From Citrobacter sedlakii NBRC 105722 (GTDB taxonomy: Bacteria; Pseudomonadota; Gammaproteobacteria; Enterobacterales; Enterobacteriaceae), in assembly GCF_000759835.1 (NCBI RefSeq), contig NZ_BBNB01000003.1, positions 1-64,000 on the forward strand: a stretch of 64,000 bases of DNA. The letters are read 5' to 3'. Shown here piece after piece: positions 13,229-21,821 of this stretch. The notes beneath the pieces are model-generated. The model was not told the origin of the DNA, did no database searches, and worked only from the letters and a program-made list of their open reading frames with translations. Each line of letters begins with the position of its first letter. The first letter of the stretch is position 1. The position numbers were made by a program, and so were the translations under genes.

Positions 13229-14128
13229 TCACAACAACTGTACCCGCCGCGCCAGATGCACGGCAACGTCCACGCCGCTACGTTCCAGGGAAATCGACTC
13301 CCCTTCCCACGCCGCCTGTCGCGTCAGGCAGGTCAGCACGCCGCCGGGCGGCATTTCAATCGCCAGCCTTGCGTCACGCTCGTTAGCCGAAATTACCGCT
13401 TCCTGCCAGCGCACGGTGCGCGCCATGTTCATCGCCAGATCGTTGGCAATTCTTTCCGGCTGCCAGAGCACGCGCCCGGTGCTGCCGCTCAGATACGCGC
13501 AGCGCGGGCGTGCAAGCGTGACCGAGTTAAACGCCGCCGCCAGCTTCTGCGCCGGTTCCGCCAGCAGCTCGCAGTGCGACGGCACGCTCACGGCCAGCCG
13601 CTTTGCTTTGCTCGCGCCTTTTTCCAGGGCGCGTTTTGCCACCTGCGCCATCCCTTCATCGGATCCGGCAATGACAATCTGCGTTTCGGCATTCAGGTTG
13701 GCAATGTATGTTCCGCTACCTTCGATCAGCTGTTCCACCTGCGGCAGGGTTAAGCCCATGATTGCCGTCAGGCCGTAGCCGTGCGGCCAGGCCTGTTCCA
13801 TCAGATCGCCGCGCAGCGCCACCAGCTTCAGCGCGTCCGTAAATTCCAGCGCGCCCGCCACCACCGCCGCGGGATAAGCGCCAATCGATAAACCGCTAAC
13901 GATGTCAGGCGACACGCCGCGTCGCTCCAGCTCGCGCGCCCAGGACACGCCGGCAATTAACAGCGAAAGCTGCACCGCGCGGGTGTGGGTTAACGAGGCC
14001 GCGCTGTCCAGCGTATCAACTTCCTTCCCCAACACCTGACGTGCCTGTTCCAGCTCCGTTCCCGGCAGGTTTTGCAGCATACCTTCATGCTGCGTGCCCT
14101 GGCCCGGAAAGGTAAACAGTATTTTCAT
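13229..14128 (-). CDS. mdcH: Malonate decarboxylase malonyltransferase (epsilon subunit)
   Basis: Malonyl-CoA:acyl-carrier-protein transacylase that primes the MdcC carrier with malonyl from malonyl-CoA. 299 residues, FabD-like: FPGQGTQ at 8-13, nucleophile elbow GLSIG with Ser81, and later VPSHCELL with the catalytic His region. The ATG overlaps the mdcG stop by one base (TGATG). An in-frame Met six codons upstream lies inside mdcG and was not used. It is the last gene of the mdc operon. Confidence 0.93.
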   Translation of the reverse strand: MKILFTFPGQGTQHEGMLQNLPGTELEQARQVLGKEVDTLDSAASLTHTRAVQLSLLIAGVSWARELERRGVSPDIVSGLSIGAYPAAVVAGALEFTDALKLVALRGDLMEQAWPHGYGLTAIMGLTLPQVEQLIEGSGTYIANLNAETQIVIAGSDEGMAQVAKRALEKGASKAKRLAVSVPSHCELLAEPAQKLAAAFNSVTLARPRCAYLSGSTGRVLWQPERIANDLAMNMARTVRWQEAVISANERDARLAIEMPPGGVLTCLTRQAAWEGESISLERSGVDVAVHLARRVQLL

Positions 14129-14745
14129 CACTCCTCCCTGCGCCATGGATCTGCCACCAGGCGTGGCCCACGGCGGGTTTTCAGCAGCGTTTTACCGTCA
14201 CGCAGCCACTCCGCCAGCGCGAATCCGCCTTCCGGCGTATCCACCTGCGTATCCGCCCGGCATAGCGCGCGGCTGAGCTGAAGCTGCCAGCCAGCAAATG
14301 CGTCAGGGGCAACGGCGTGCGGAGCGCGGATCAGCAGGTCGAGATCGCTGTCGGCATGGATCACCGGAATACCGGTCGCCAGCGCGTAGCCGGTGCTGCC
14401 GGTAATGCCCCACGTCCACGGCCACGACTGCTGAGCAAGCTGAAGCGCCACCTGTACCGGCGGCTGGGTGACAAACGGCGAACGCAGCAGATCGGCAGTG
14501 ACGCACAGCTCTTCAGGCGACACCACGCGTAGCACATTCTCAGGCTGCACCCATCCGGCTGCCCGCTGGTCGCGGCGCAGTCCGCGCACGCCAACGGGAA
14601 TTCGTCCTTCGTTATCCACATCACGCCGTACCACCACCGGCAGGCCGGCATGCCAGGCAGATTCAACCCAGGATTCGGTAATACCTTCCAGCGCGTCGCG
14701 CGAGGTAAGCCAGATAAGGTCGTGGGGGCGTAATGTTGTGGTCAT
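14128..14745 (-). CDS. mdcG: Phosphoribosyl-dephospho-CoA transferase (holo-carrier synthase)
   Basis: Nucleotidyltransferase that attaches 2'-(5''-triphosphoribosyl)-3'-dephospho-CoA to the serine of MdcC with release of pyrophosphate. 205 residues. The G-S motif GSTGYALATG (116-125) and the acidic DSDLDLL (132-138) form the nucleotidyltransferase active site. The ATG lies 2 nt after the mdcF stop. It is related to CitX of citrate lyase in role but is the MdcG family. Confidence 0.92.
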   Translation of the reverse strand: MTTTLRPHDLIWLTSRDALEGITESWVESAWHAGLPVVVRRDVDNEGRIPVGVRGLRRDQRAAGWVQPENVLRVVSPEELCVTADLLRSPFVTQPPVQVALQLAQQSWPWTWGITGSTGYALATGIPVIHADSDLDLLIRAPHAVAPDAFAGWQLQLSRALCRADTQVDTPEGGFALAEWLRDGKTLLKTRRGPRLVADPWRREE

Positions 14746-14747
14746 AA

Positions 14748-15707
14748 TTACATTCCTGACGTCAGCGAGATAAACAGCGGCAGCGACAGGATACACAGTA
14801 CGGAGCTTAACAGCAGCACGGCTTCTGCATCCGGCGACTGCACGCCAAAGCGGTTACCGAACACCACGCCGAAGAAGCCCGCGGACAGCGCAATCATCAG
14901 GATGGCGGTGATCGCCACGGAGCCGTGCAGACCGAAGATTAAAACGATACCCCAGGCAATCGCCGGCTGGATCAGCAGTTTGGCGACGGTGGAGGTGATC
15001 ACCATGGTGTTGATCTGCAGCTTACGGGCAGAGAGGATCACCCCGGTCAGAAACAGCGCGGCAGCGGTCGCGGACAGCCCCAGCGGTTTAATCGCCGCCA
15101 GCACCAGCTCCGGCATTTTGATGCCGATAGCGGACAGGATCACCCCCAGCAGCGGGCCCATCACGATCGGTTTTTTAATGGAGCGCCACATCAGCACCGG
15201 CAGCATGGAGAGCGTTGAGCCGGAGTTGTTGCCCTCGGCGCGCGCTTTTTCACGCTCCAGAATCAGCAGGCAGAACGGGGTCATCAGCACGGAACCGCAG
15301 GCGATAGAGACCGCCACGGACAGTGAGGTGGAAGGGCCTTCGCCCAGCACGCTGCCCAGAATCGGCAGGCCAAGCGCCGCATAGTTTGGCAGGGCGACGG
15401 TGAGCGTCAACACGGCCGCATCCTGCGGCGATTTTTTGAATACGCCGGTAGCAAGGAAATAGATCGCCGCGTAGGTGATCCACATCGCCAGCGTCAGTAC
15501 CACAATCAGCGGCGACTGCGCCACGATACCCGCCCAGGGCGTCTGTACCGTCGCGCTGAACAGCGCCGCAGATAATGCGAAATCCATGACGAAGATGTTG
15601 AGCAGGGAAACATTCTTGTTATCAACCATTTTGGCCTTCCCGGCCCAGAACCCCAGCAACATGATGATAAATATCGGTGCAAGAGCATGAACAATCACGT
15701 AAGTCAT
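14748..15707 (-). CDS. mdcF: Malonate transporter (auxin efflux carrier family)
   Basis: Integral membrane protein of 319 residues and about ten hydrophobic segments, of the AEC family. It begins MTYVIVHALAPIFIIMLLGF. The family and operon position match MdcF of Klebsiella, the proposed malonate carrier. A 124-nt spacer containing two hairpins separates it from mdcE, whereas the other mdc genes are almost contiguous. Substrate assignment is from context. Confidence 0.88.
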   Translation of the reverse strand: MTYVIVHALAPIFIIMLLGFWAGKAKMVDNKNVSLLNIFVMDFALSAALFSATVQTPWAGIVAQSPLIVVLTLAMWITYAAIYFLATGVFKKSPQDAAVLTLTVALPNYAALGLPILGSVLGEGPSTSLSVAVSIACGSVLMTPFCLLILEREKARAEGNNSGSTLSMLPVLMWRSIKKPIVMGPLLGVILSAIGIKMPELVLAAIKPLGLSATAAALFLTGVILSARKLQINTMVITSTVAKLLIQPAIAWGIVLIFGLHGSVAITAILMIALSAGFFGVVFGNRFGVQSPDAEAVLLLSSVLCILSLPLFISLTSGM

Positions 15708-15780
15708 AAATCACCTGTAATGAAGAAAAAAGTTAGCACGGACGCGATGATTATTATTTTTCGGATGTAGCGGCCCGCGC

Positions 15781-15818
15781 GGGCGCAGCGCGTGCGCCCA
15801 CGGAGCCGAACATTCGGC
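15781..15818 (-). other. Two adjacent hairpins in the mdcE-mdcF spacer
   Basis: GCCGAA-CA-TTCGGC (15805-15818) and GGGCGC-N7-GCGCCC (15781-15786 with 15794-15799) are perfect short inverted repeats in the 124-nt gap after mdcE. No U-tract follows on the minus strand, so they are not clear terminators. They may stabilise or attenuate the mRNA ahead of mdcFGH. Confidence 0.5.
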
Positions 15819-15831
15819 AGGTCTTAATTAC

Positions 15832-16632
15832 TTACCAGCTGGCTCGCATACGTTCGCGTACGAGCGCCGAGCTGCGGCGATTGTCAGCACCCAGACGGCT
15901 TTTCAGCGTGGTGTCCTGACGCGCGTCACTGATGGCCTGTTGCAGGGTAGTTTTCACCTGCGTCAGATCGTTATCGGATGGGGCATCCGGGTTGCTGATG
16001 TCCAGCAGGTCGGAAAGCAGCCCCAGCGTGGCGTAGTTGCTGATGTCATACGCCATGGGCGGAATGGTTGCCGCCAGTTTTTCCAGCGCGTCAACGGTAC
16101 GCAGCGTAATGCGCGCCGCAGACTCTTTGCCCATCGCGTGGATCAGCACGCCTTTATCGTTAAAGGCAATCAGACGGTTAGCCTGGTAGCCGTGCGCCAG
16201 AAACGCGCCGGACATTGCCTTACCGACGATAAGACCAATCACCGGATGACCCGCCAGACGCGCGTTGGCGTAGGCGGCAGCGGCTCCCGCCAGCGCCTGG
16301 TGGATACCAAACGCCTCTTCGCGACGGCCATAGGCCTGGCTTGGGACGTCGATTACCGCCACTATCGGGCGCTTCACGGCTTTATCAGCATCCGCCGCGA
16401 CGGTTTCGCTGACCACTTTCGCCAGCGTCCAGCCTTCCAGCAGACCGACTTCCCCTTTCGCCGCGCGCGGGAAGTGGTTGTTGGCATCCGGCACCACGGC
16501 GACAAAACGCACCGTTTCACCGTTCAGCTCACCGTCTGCCGCCTGCACGGACGGGCACAGCCCCTCAATACGTTTGGCGTTCGGGGCGAGCGTTTCCAGC
16601 CAGCGTTCGCCACGGCTTATTGCGTTACTCAT
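15832..16632 (-). CDS. mdcE: Malonate decarboxylase gamma subunit
   Basis: With MdcD it forms the carboxyltransferase-fold enzyme that decarboxylates malonyl-S-MdcC to acetyl-S-MdcC. 266 residues from MSNAISRGER; two tandem ATGs occur and an alternative start at 16635 adds one residue. I prefer the second because GGAGG is then 7 nt away. Conserved stretches include AVIDVPSQAYGRREE and GLIVGKAMSGAFLAHGYQ. It overlaps the mdcD stop. Confidence 0.93.
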   Translation of the reverse strand: MSNAISRGERWLETLAPNAKRIEGLCPSVQAADGELNGETVRFVAVVPDANNHFPRAAKGEVGLLEGWTLAKVVSETVAADADKAVKRPIVAVIDVPSQAYGRREEAFGIHQALAGAAAAYANARLAGHPVIGLIVGKAMSGAFLAHGYQANRLIAFNDKGVLIHAMGKESAARITLRTVDALEKLAATIPPMAYDISNYATLGLLSDLLDISNPDAPSDNDLTQVKTTLQQAISDARQDTTLKSRLGADNRRSSALVRERMRASW

Positions 16633-17465
16633 CATTTCACCTCCCGGGCAAAAAGCGCGTTAATCTGTTCGGCATCGGCCTGTTTGCGGGTGTCGAAATT
16701 CGTCAGACGGTTCAGGTAATCGTCATAGTTATCGGTGCGATGTTTCGCCGGTACGCCTTTCGCGATGGCCTCGTTCATCGCGGCTTTCACCGCGTTCACG
16801 CCGTCGCCTACCAGCGCGTCCACCAGCCCGCTTTCATAGCGTACTTCGCCGCCGGTCATGCTCCAGATAAACGGCCGGTCGCGGGAGTCGTACTCTTCAA
16901 TGCCCGCTTCCTGCTCAATAACCTGCGGGCCGTTGAGGCCGAGACGCGCTTCGCGGGTCACAATCAGGTAGCTGCACAGCGCCGCGGCGATAGACATCCC
17001 GCCGAAGCAGCCCACGGTTCCGGCCACAATCCCGACGACCGGGGTATAACGACGCAGGTCAACGATCGCGGCGTGGATATCGGCAATCGCCGCCAGGCCG
17101 AGGTTGGCTTCCTGCAGGCGCACGCCGCCGGTCTCGAGGCACAGTACCGCCTGCGTCGGAATGCCGTTGCGGTTATCTTCCGCCGCCAGCTCCAGCGCCG
17201 CCGCCATTTTGGCGCCGGAGACTTCGCCCATGCTGCCGCCCTGGAAGGTCCCTTCAATCGCCACGACTACCGCTGGCTGGCCGTTGATGGTCCCTTTCGC
17301 GACCACCATGCCGTCATCGGCCTGCGGCACAATGCCCTGTGGCCCAAGCCACGGAGAGATAATGCCTTCAAACGGATCCAGCAGTTCGCGGTAGCTGCCC
17401 TCGTCGAGCAGCGCCTGAGCACGCTGGCGCGCTTTTAATTCGATAAAGCTGCTGTCATCACGCAT
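16632..17465 (-). CDS. mdcD: Malonate decarboxylase beta subunit
   Basis: 277-residue crotonase-fold carboxyltransferase subunit, partner of MdcE in decarboxylating the carrier-bound malonyl group. Visible family features are LCLETGGVRLQEANLGL (about 108-124) and VGIVAGTVGCFGGMSIAAA (about 143-161), which supplies the oxyanion-hole glycines. The start overlaps the mdcC end by 8 nt and its stop overlaps the mdcE start, so expression is tightly coupled. No biotin-domain partner gene is present, consistent with the biotin-independent type. Confidence 0.94.
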   Translation of the reverse strand: MRDDSSFIELKARQRAQALLDEGSYRELLDPFEGIISPWLGPQGIVPQADDGMVVAKGTINGQPAVVVAIEGTFQGGSMGEVSGAKMAAALELAAEDNRNGIPTQAVLCLETGGVRLQEANLGLAAIADIHAAIVDLRRYTPVVGIVAGTVGCFGGMSIAAALCSYLIVTREARLGLNGPQVIEQEAGIEEYDSRDRPFIWSMTGGEVRYESGLVDALVGDGVNAVKAAMNEAIAKGVPAKHRTDNYDDYLNRLTNFDTRKQADAEQINALFAREVK

Positions 17466-17757
17466 GGCTCACCCCTTCAAACACCTGTTCAATACGAATG
17501 CGCGCCACGCCCGGCGTCGCGCCGAAGTCGTGGATGGTCAGTTTGCCTGCGGGCAGGCTGCTGACGGTTTCCAGGCGGCTGAACAACGCCTCCCAGCGTC
17601 CGCGGCTGTTGTCGACGGAGGTGGTGATATCAACGGTCAAGGTCTGGCCCGGTTCGGCGGTGAAGAGCACCTCCATATCCCCGGAGCCGACGACGCCTGC
17701 CAGCGCTCTGCCGCTGACTTCGCGGCGGGCGGGCACGGTCAATGTAATTTTTTCCAT
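17458..17757 (-). CDS. mdcC: Malonate decarboxylase acyl carrier protein (delta subunit)
   Basis: 99-residue carrier protein that bears the phosphoribosyl-dephospho-CoA prosthetic group. The modified residue should be Ser25 in GVVGSGDMEVL, the position known for the Klebsiella protein. It is equivalent in role to CitD of citrate lyase. It starts 9 nt after mdcB and overlaps mdcD. Confidence 0.94.
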   Translation of the reverse strand: MEKITLTVPARREVSGRALAGVVGSGDMEVLFTAEPGQTLTVDITTSVDNSRGRWEALFSRLETVSSLPAGKLTIHDFGATPGVARIRIEQVFEGVSHA

Positions 17758-17766
17758 AACATCCTC

Positions 17767-18624
17767 TTAATGCTTTGAATATGGCGTTTCGACGCGATCG
17801 AGAAACAGCGTGGCCGCAAGCAGGTCTGCGGCGCCGCCCGGTGAGGCGTTAAGCGTCAGCATCTGGCGGTCTAACTGCGCCAGCGCCTGCTGCCCCGCGA
17901 GCGTTGCGCATCCTCCGGCATTCAGCACCGCCCGGGCGCCGTTCTGCATGGCGTCAAGCCCCTCCATTCCGGCGCGCGACAGCACGCAGGTATCGGTGAG
18001 CGAGGTCATTATTGCCATCAGCGCGTCGAGTCTGGCGTGCGTTTCGCTGCTGCCGTTAAGGCGGCTCAGGCGAAGCTGCGGCAGCGCGCGCTGCATGATG
18101 TGCGGAAACGCCTGCTGCGCCTCTTCACGCGCGCCGGGCACGCGGTATCGGTGCGTGGCGCGCAACCCCTTGCTGAACACCTTCGGCGCCGCGTCGTCCG
18201 GGAGTTTCGCCAGCCGGGCGGCGGTGTTAGCGACGGCCTGCGCGCTGGCATCACCGCCCAGCATCGCCACCGCGCTCACCAGCAGCCCCAGCGCCCAGAT
18301 CGCGCCACGGTGGGTGTTCACGCCGTCGGTAGCGGCCATCATCTGCTGCTCTCCGTCGCGACCGAGTCGCCCTATGGTTTGCCTGAGGGCAATATCCGCC
18401 GGACGCTGCCAGCTTTGCTGCGCCAGCGCCTGAAACGTGGGAGTCAGGCTGTGCGCGGAGCGCTCCATCAGCGCAAGCGATAAATCGTGGTGCGCGCCGT
18501 TCCCCCGACTGTCCACCAGACCGGGTTTCGGGCTTAAACGTGCTTCGTCAATCAGACACTGCGTGGCGGTTCGCGCCAGCCATTCGGCACCGCCTTCAAC
18601 CTGGATCCGGGGCAGAAGTTTCAT
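17767..18624 (-). CDS. mdcB: Triphosphoribosyl-dephospho-CoA synthase
   Basis: Makes the prosthetic-group precursor from ATP and dephospho-CoA; CitG family. 285 residues from MKLLPRIQVE. Motifs SPKPGLVD (31-38), GNGAHHD (41-47) and GVNTHRGAIWALGLL are typical of CitG/MdcB. The ATG overlaps the mdcA stop by one base (TAATG); the longer open frame upstream lies in mdcA and was rejected. The gene is visibly GC-rich. Confidence 0.94.
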   Translation of the reverse strand: MKLLPRIQVEGGAEWLARTATQCLIDEARLSPKPGLVDSRGNGAHHDLSLALMERSAHSLTPTFQALAQQSWQRPADIALRQTIGRLGRDGEQQMMAATDGVNTHRGAIWALGLLVSAVAMLGGDASAQAVANTAARLAKLPDDAAPKVFSKGLRATHRYRVPGAREEAQQAFPHIMQRALPQLRLSRLNGSSETHARLDALMAIMTSLTDTCVLSRAGMEGLDAMQNGARAVLNAGGCATLAGQQALAQLDRQMLTLNASPGGAADLLAATLFLDRVETPYSKH

Positions 18625-20279
18625 TACCAGCTCCGGAATTTCGCAGGTGGGTTGTACAGGCCGCCGGACCACTCAACGAGGTCGGCCACGCTGCCCGCCG
18701 CCAGCAGAGAGCGGGTGGCATCGGTGCGGCGAATCCCCATATCTTCCGGATAGACTACTTTGCCGCTCTGGCGCAGTTCCGCCACGCGTTTGGCATCCAC
18801 GCCCAGACCGATATCGGTGATGCCCGCCACGGCGGCGACCATGGCGCGACGCTCTTCCAGATCTTTCGCCCGGTAGAGGTAAGCAATCCCCTCTTCCGTC
18901 AGCACGTGGGTCACGTCATCGCCGTAAATCATGACCGGCGCCAGCGGCATACCGGAGGCTTTCGCGACGTCAACGGCGTCCAGTTTTTCCACGAAGGTTG
19001 GCTTCACGCCCGCCTGGAAGGTTTCCACCATCTGCACGACCAGTTTTTTACCGCGCTGCATTGGGTCAGGCTCGGTGATCATGTTCAGCCAGGCCGGCGT
19101 GGCGTGGCGGCGACCGTGCGGATCGTGGCCCATGTTTGGCGCGCCGCCGAAGCCGGAGAGGCGACCGCGGGTGACGGTTGAGGAGTTAGCGTAGCCATCA
19201 ACCTGCAGCGTAGAGCCGATAAACATATCGACCGCGTACTGGCCTGCCAGCTGGCAGAAGGCGCGGTTAGACCGCATGGAGCCGTCGGCACCGGTAAAGA
19301 ACACGTCCGGACGGGCGCGAATGTACTCTTCCATCCCCAGCTCGCCGCCGAAGCAGTGCACGCTCTCCACCCAGCCGCTTTCGATTGCCGGGATCAGCGT
19401 TGGATGCGGGTTCAGCGTCCAGTGTTTACAGATTTTGCCCTTCAGGCCGAGCTGTTCGCCGTAGGTGGGCAACAGCAGTTCAATCGCCGCGGTGTTAAAG
19501 CCAATCCCGTGGTTGAGGGACTGCACCTGGTGTTCCGCGTAGATGCCTTTAATCGCCATCATCGCCATCAGGATGTGTTCCTGTTTAATCAGGCGCGGGT
19601 CGCGGGTGAAGAGCGGCTCAATGAAGAACGGCTTATCCGCCACCACCACGTAATCGATCCACGAGCCCGGAATATCGACGCGCGGCAGGTCACATTCGTC
19701 GTCCACCAGCTCGTTCACCTGTGCGATGACGATGCCGTCGTGGAACGCGGCGGCTTCCACCAGCGCCGGGGTATCTTCGGTACTCGCCCCGGTATAGAGG
19801 TTACCTTTACGGTCCGCTTTAAACCCGGCAATCAGCGCCACGTTTGGCGCCAGGTCAACATACAGGCGGGAGTAAAGTTCGATGTAGGTGTGAATCGCAC
19901 CGATTTCGAGCTGGCCATCTTCCAGCAGCTGCGAAATGCGCAGGCTTTGCGTACCGGAGAAGGAAAAATCCAGCTTGCGGGCGATGCCTTTCTCAAAGAT
20001 ATCCAGATGTTCGCTGCGGCCCACGCTTGGCATAATCATGTGCAGGTCGTGCACTTTTTCGGGATTCACTTCAGCCAGCATGCGGGACAGGAAATCTGCC
20101 TGCTTCTGGTTATTGCCTTCTAATACCACGCGGTCACCCGGCGCGATCAGTTTTTCCAGCATCGCGGTCAGGTCTGCGGTAGGCAGTACCTTGCCCTGCA
20201 CCGGTATGGAAGCCAGACGCCGCTGCTTCTCGGTGCGGCGGGTATTCCAGACGCGTGCGGGTGTTTGCCCAGATAACAT
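18624..20279 (-). CDS. mdcA: Malonate decarboxylase alpha subunit (acetyl-ACP:malonate ACP transferase)
   Basis: CoA-transferase-like subunit that exchanges the acetyl group on MdcC for malonate, releasing acetate and forming malonyl-S-MdcC. 551 residues, the family length, beginning MLSGQTPARVWNTRR. An AGGAGG ribosome-binding site lies 6 nt before the ATG at 20277-20279. It is the first gene of mdcABCDEFGH, with a 250-bp upstream region shared divergently with yheT. Confidence 0.95.
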   Translation of the reverse strand: MLSGQTPARVWNTRRTEKQRRLASIPVQGKVLPTADLTAMLEKLIAPGDRVVLEGNNQKQADFLSRMLAEVNPEKVHDLHMIMPSVGRSEHLDIFEKGIARKLDFSFSGTQSLRISQLLEDGQLEIGAIHTYIELYSRLYVDLAPNVALIAGFKADRKGNLYTGASTEDTPALVEAAAFHDGIVIAQVNELVDDECDLPRVDIPGSWIDYVVVADKPFFIEPLFTRDPRLIKQEHILMAMMAIKGIYAEHQVQSLNHGIGFNTAAIELLLPTYGEQLGLKGKICKHWTLNPHPTLIPAIESGWVESVHCFGGELGMEEYIRARPDVFFTGADGSMRSNRAFCQLAGQYAVDMFIGSTLQVDGYANSSTVTRGRLSGFGGAPNMGHDPHGRRHATPAWLNMITEPDPMQRGKKLVVQMVETFQAGVKPTFVEKLDAVDVAKASGMPLAPVMIYGDDVTHVLTEEGIAYLYRAKDLEERRAMVAAVAGITDIGLGVDAKRVAELRQSGKVVYPEDMGIRRTDATRSLLAAGSVADLVEWSGGLYNPPAKFRSW

Positions 20280-20529
20280 TATTAACCTCCTGATTCAGCT
20301 AATCATTTTGATTGCTTAACACGCTAATGAGTGTGCGCTCTGGTGAGAAAGTCATCAATTAAGCGTAGAGAGGGATCGTTAGCCTGAGAGTAATAATTGA
20401 AGTAACAATTTGTGATGAGGATCAACTACTCCATTCCAGACGCCATCCTGAGCTATGCATTTTTCATAAACACAACAGGCAAGTGGCGGTATAGTAGACG
20501 GCTGATAATGAGAGACCATCGCAGCCGTT
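20280..20529. promoter_or_regulatory. Divergent mdcA/yheT control region
   Basis: 250 bp between the mdcA and yheT starts. It contains an inverted repeat AATTG-N6-CAATT (20395-20410), a plausible LysR-type operator, and directly beside it TGTGA-N6-TCAAC (20411-20426), a weak CRP-site match (8 of 10 core positions). A TATAGT at 20490-20495 may be the yheT -10 box. Binding by MdcR or CRP is inferred, not shown. Confidence 0.45.
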
Positions 20530-21552
20530 ATGAGCCAAATAACTTCGTCAGACCTTCAACTCACCGCCGTAAACTCGCGTGAATTTCGCCCAATGCGTGG
20601 TATTCGTAACCGCCATTTGCAGACCATGCTGCCGCGCCTGATCCGCCGCAAAGTGAATTTTGCCCCCCACTGGCAGCGGCTGGAGTTACCTGACGGTGAC
20701 TTTGTCGATCTGGCCTGGAGTGAAGATCCGGCGTCCGCGAAACACAAACCTCGTCTGGTCGTCTTTCACGGTCTGGAAGGCAGTCTGAACAGCCCGTATG
20801 CCCATGGCCTGATTGAAGCGGCGCAAAAACGCGGCTGGCTTGGAGTAGTGATGCATTTTCGCGGCTGCAGCGGCGAGCCAAACCGCATGAACCGTATTTA
20901 TCACTCTGGCGAAACCGAAGACGGCGCCTGGTTTCTACACTGGCTGCGTCGCGAATTTGGCCACGCGCCAACCGCGGCGGTGGGCTATTCGCTGGGGGGC
21001 AATATGCTGGCCTGCCTGCTGGCAAAAGAAGGGAAAAACATCCCGATAGAGGCTGCGGTGATTGTTTCCGCCCCCTTCGTGCTGGAAGCGTGCAGTTACC
21101 ATATGGATAAAGGCTTTTCCCGCGTTTATCAGCGTTATCTGCTCAATTTGCTGAAGGCGAACGCGTCGCGCAAACTGGCGGCGTATCCGGGCTCCCTGCC
21201 AGTCGATCTTGCGCAGTTGAAATCCCTGCGCCGCATTCGCGAGTTTGACGATCTCATCACCGCCAAAATTCACGGTTTTGCCGACGCTATCGACTATTAT
21301 CGTCAGTGTAGCGCGATGCCCTTACTCAACCGGATCGCCATCCCGACGCTGATCATCCACGCCAAAGACGATCCGTTTATGGATCATCACGTGATCCCCA
21401 AAGCCGACGATTTGCCGCCGCAGGTGGAGTATCAGCTAACGGAACATGGCGGACACGTTGGGTTTATCGGCGGCACGCTGCGTCACCCTGAGATGTGGCT
21501 GGAGGCGCGTATTCCCGACTGGCTGACAACGTATCTGGAGGTACCAAGATGA
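20530..21552 (+). CDS. yheT: Alpha/beta hydrolase YheT
   Basis: Predicted serine hydrolase of the YheT/ABHD1-3 family, 340 residues. HGLEGS supplies the oxyanion loop, GYSLGGN carries the nucleophile serine (about residue 157), DDPFMD the acid and HGGHVGF the histidine. It overlaps yheU by 4 nt. Substrate unknown. In E. coli this gene directly follows yheS. Confidence 0.94.
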   Translation: MSQITSSDLQLTAVNSREFRPMRGIRNRHLQTMLPRLIRRKVNFAPHWQRLELPDGDFVDLAWSEDPASAKHKPRLVVFHGLEGSLNSPYAHGLIEAAQKRGWLGVVMHFRGCSGEPNRMNRIYHSGETEDGAWFLHWLRREFGHAPTAAVGYSLGGNMLACLLAKEGKNIPIEAAVIVSAPFVLEACSYHMDKGFSRVYQRYLLNLLKANASRKLAAYPGSLPVDLAQLKSLRRIREFDDLITAKIHGFADAIDYYRQCSAMPLLNRIAIPTLIIHAKDDPFMDHHVIPKADDLPPQVEYQLTEHGGHVGFIGGTLRHPEMWLEARIPDWLTTYLEVPR

Positions 21553-21767
21553 TGATCCCCTGGCAGGAGCTCTCTCCCGAGACGCTGGACAACTTAATCG
21601 AAAGCTTTGTGTTGCGCGAAGGCACCGATTATGGTGAACATGAACGCTCACTTGAGCAAAAGGTCGCCGACGTTAAACGTCAGTTGCAGTGCGGAGAAGC
21701 GGTTCTGGTCTGGTCTGAATTGCACGAAACGGTCAACATCATGCCGCGTAAACAGTTCCGCGAATAA
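21549..21767 (+). CDS. yheU: YheU family protein
   Basis: 72-residue conserved protein of unknown function (DUF2559-type), beginning [10 protein letters not shown] and ending MPRKQFRE, nearly identical to the E. coli protein. The ATG at 21549 overlaps the yheT stop (ATGA). The open frame upstream belongs to yheT. Confidence 0.94.
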   Translation: MMIPWQELSPETLDNLIESFVLREGTDYGEHERSLEQKVADVKRQLQCGEAVLVWSELHETVNIMPRKQFRE

Positions 21768-21821
21768 GCCTGTATCCTCGGCCGACTATAATAAAAAACC
21801 TAACCTACTCATGGAGTTGTT

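Noticed and set aside
12200-20530. Attachment sites or direct repeats flanking the mdc block
   Set aside because: I compared the yheS end and the yheT upstream region and saw no direct repeat; no integrase or tRNA is present.
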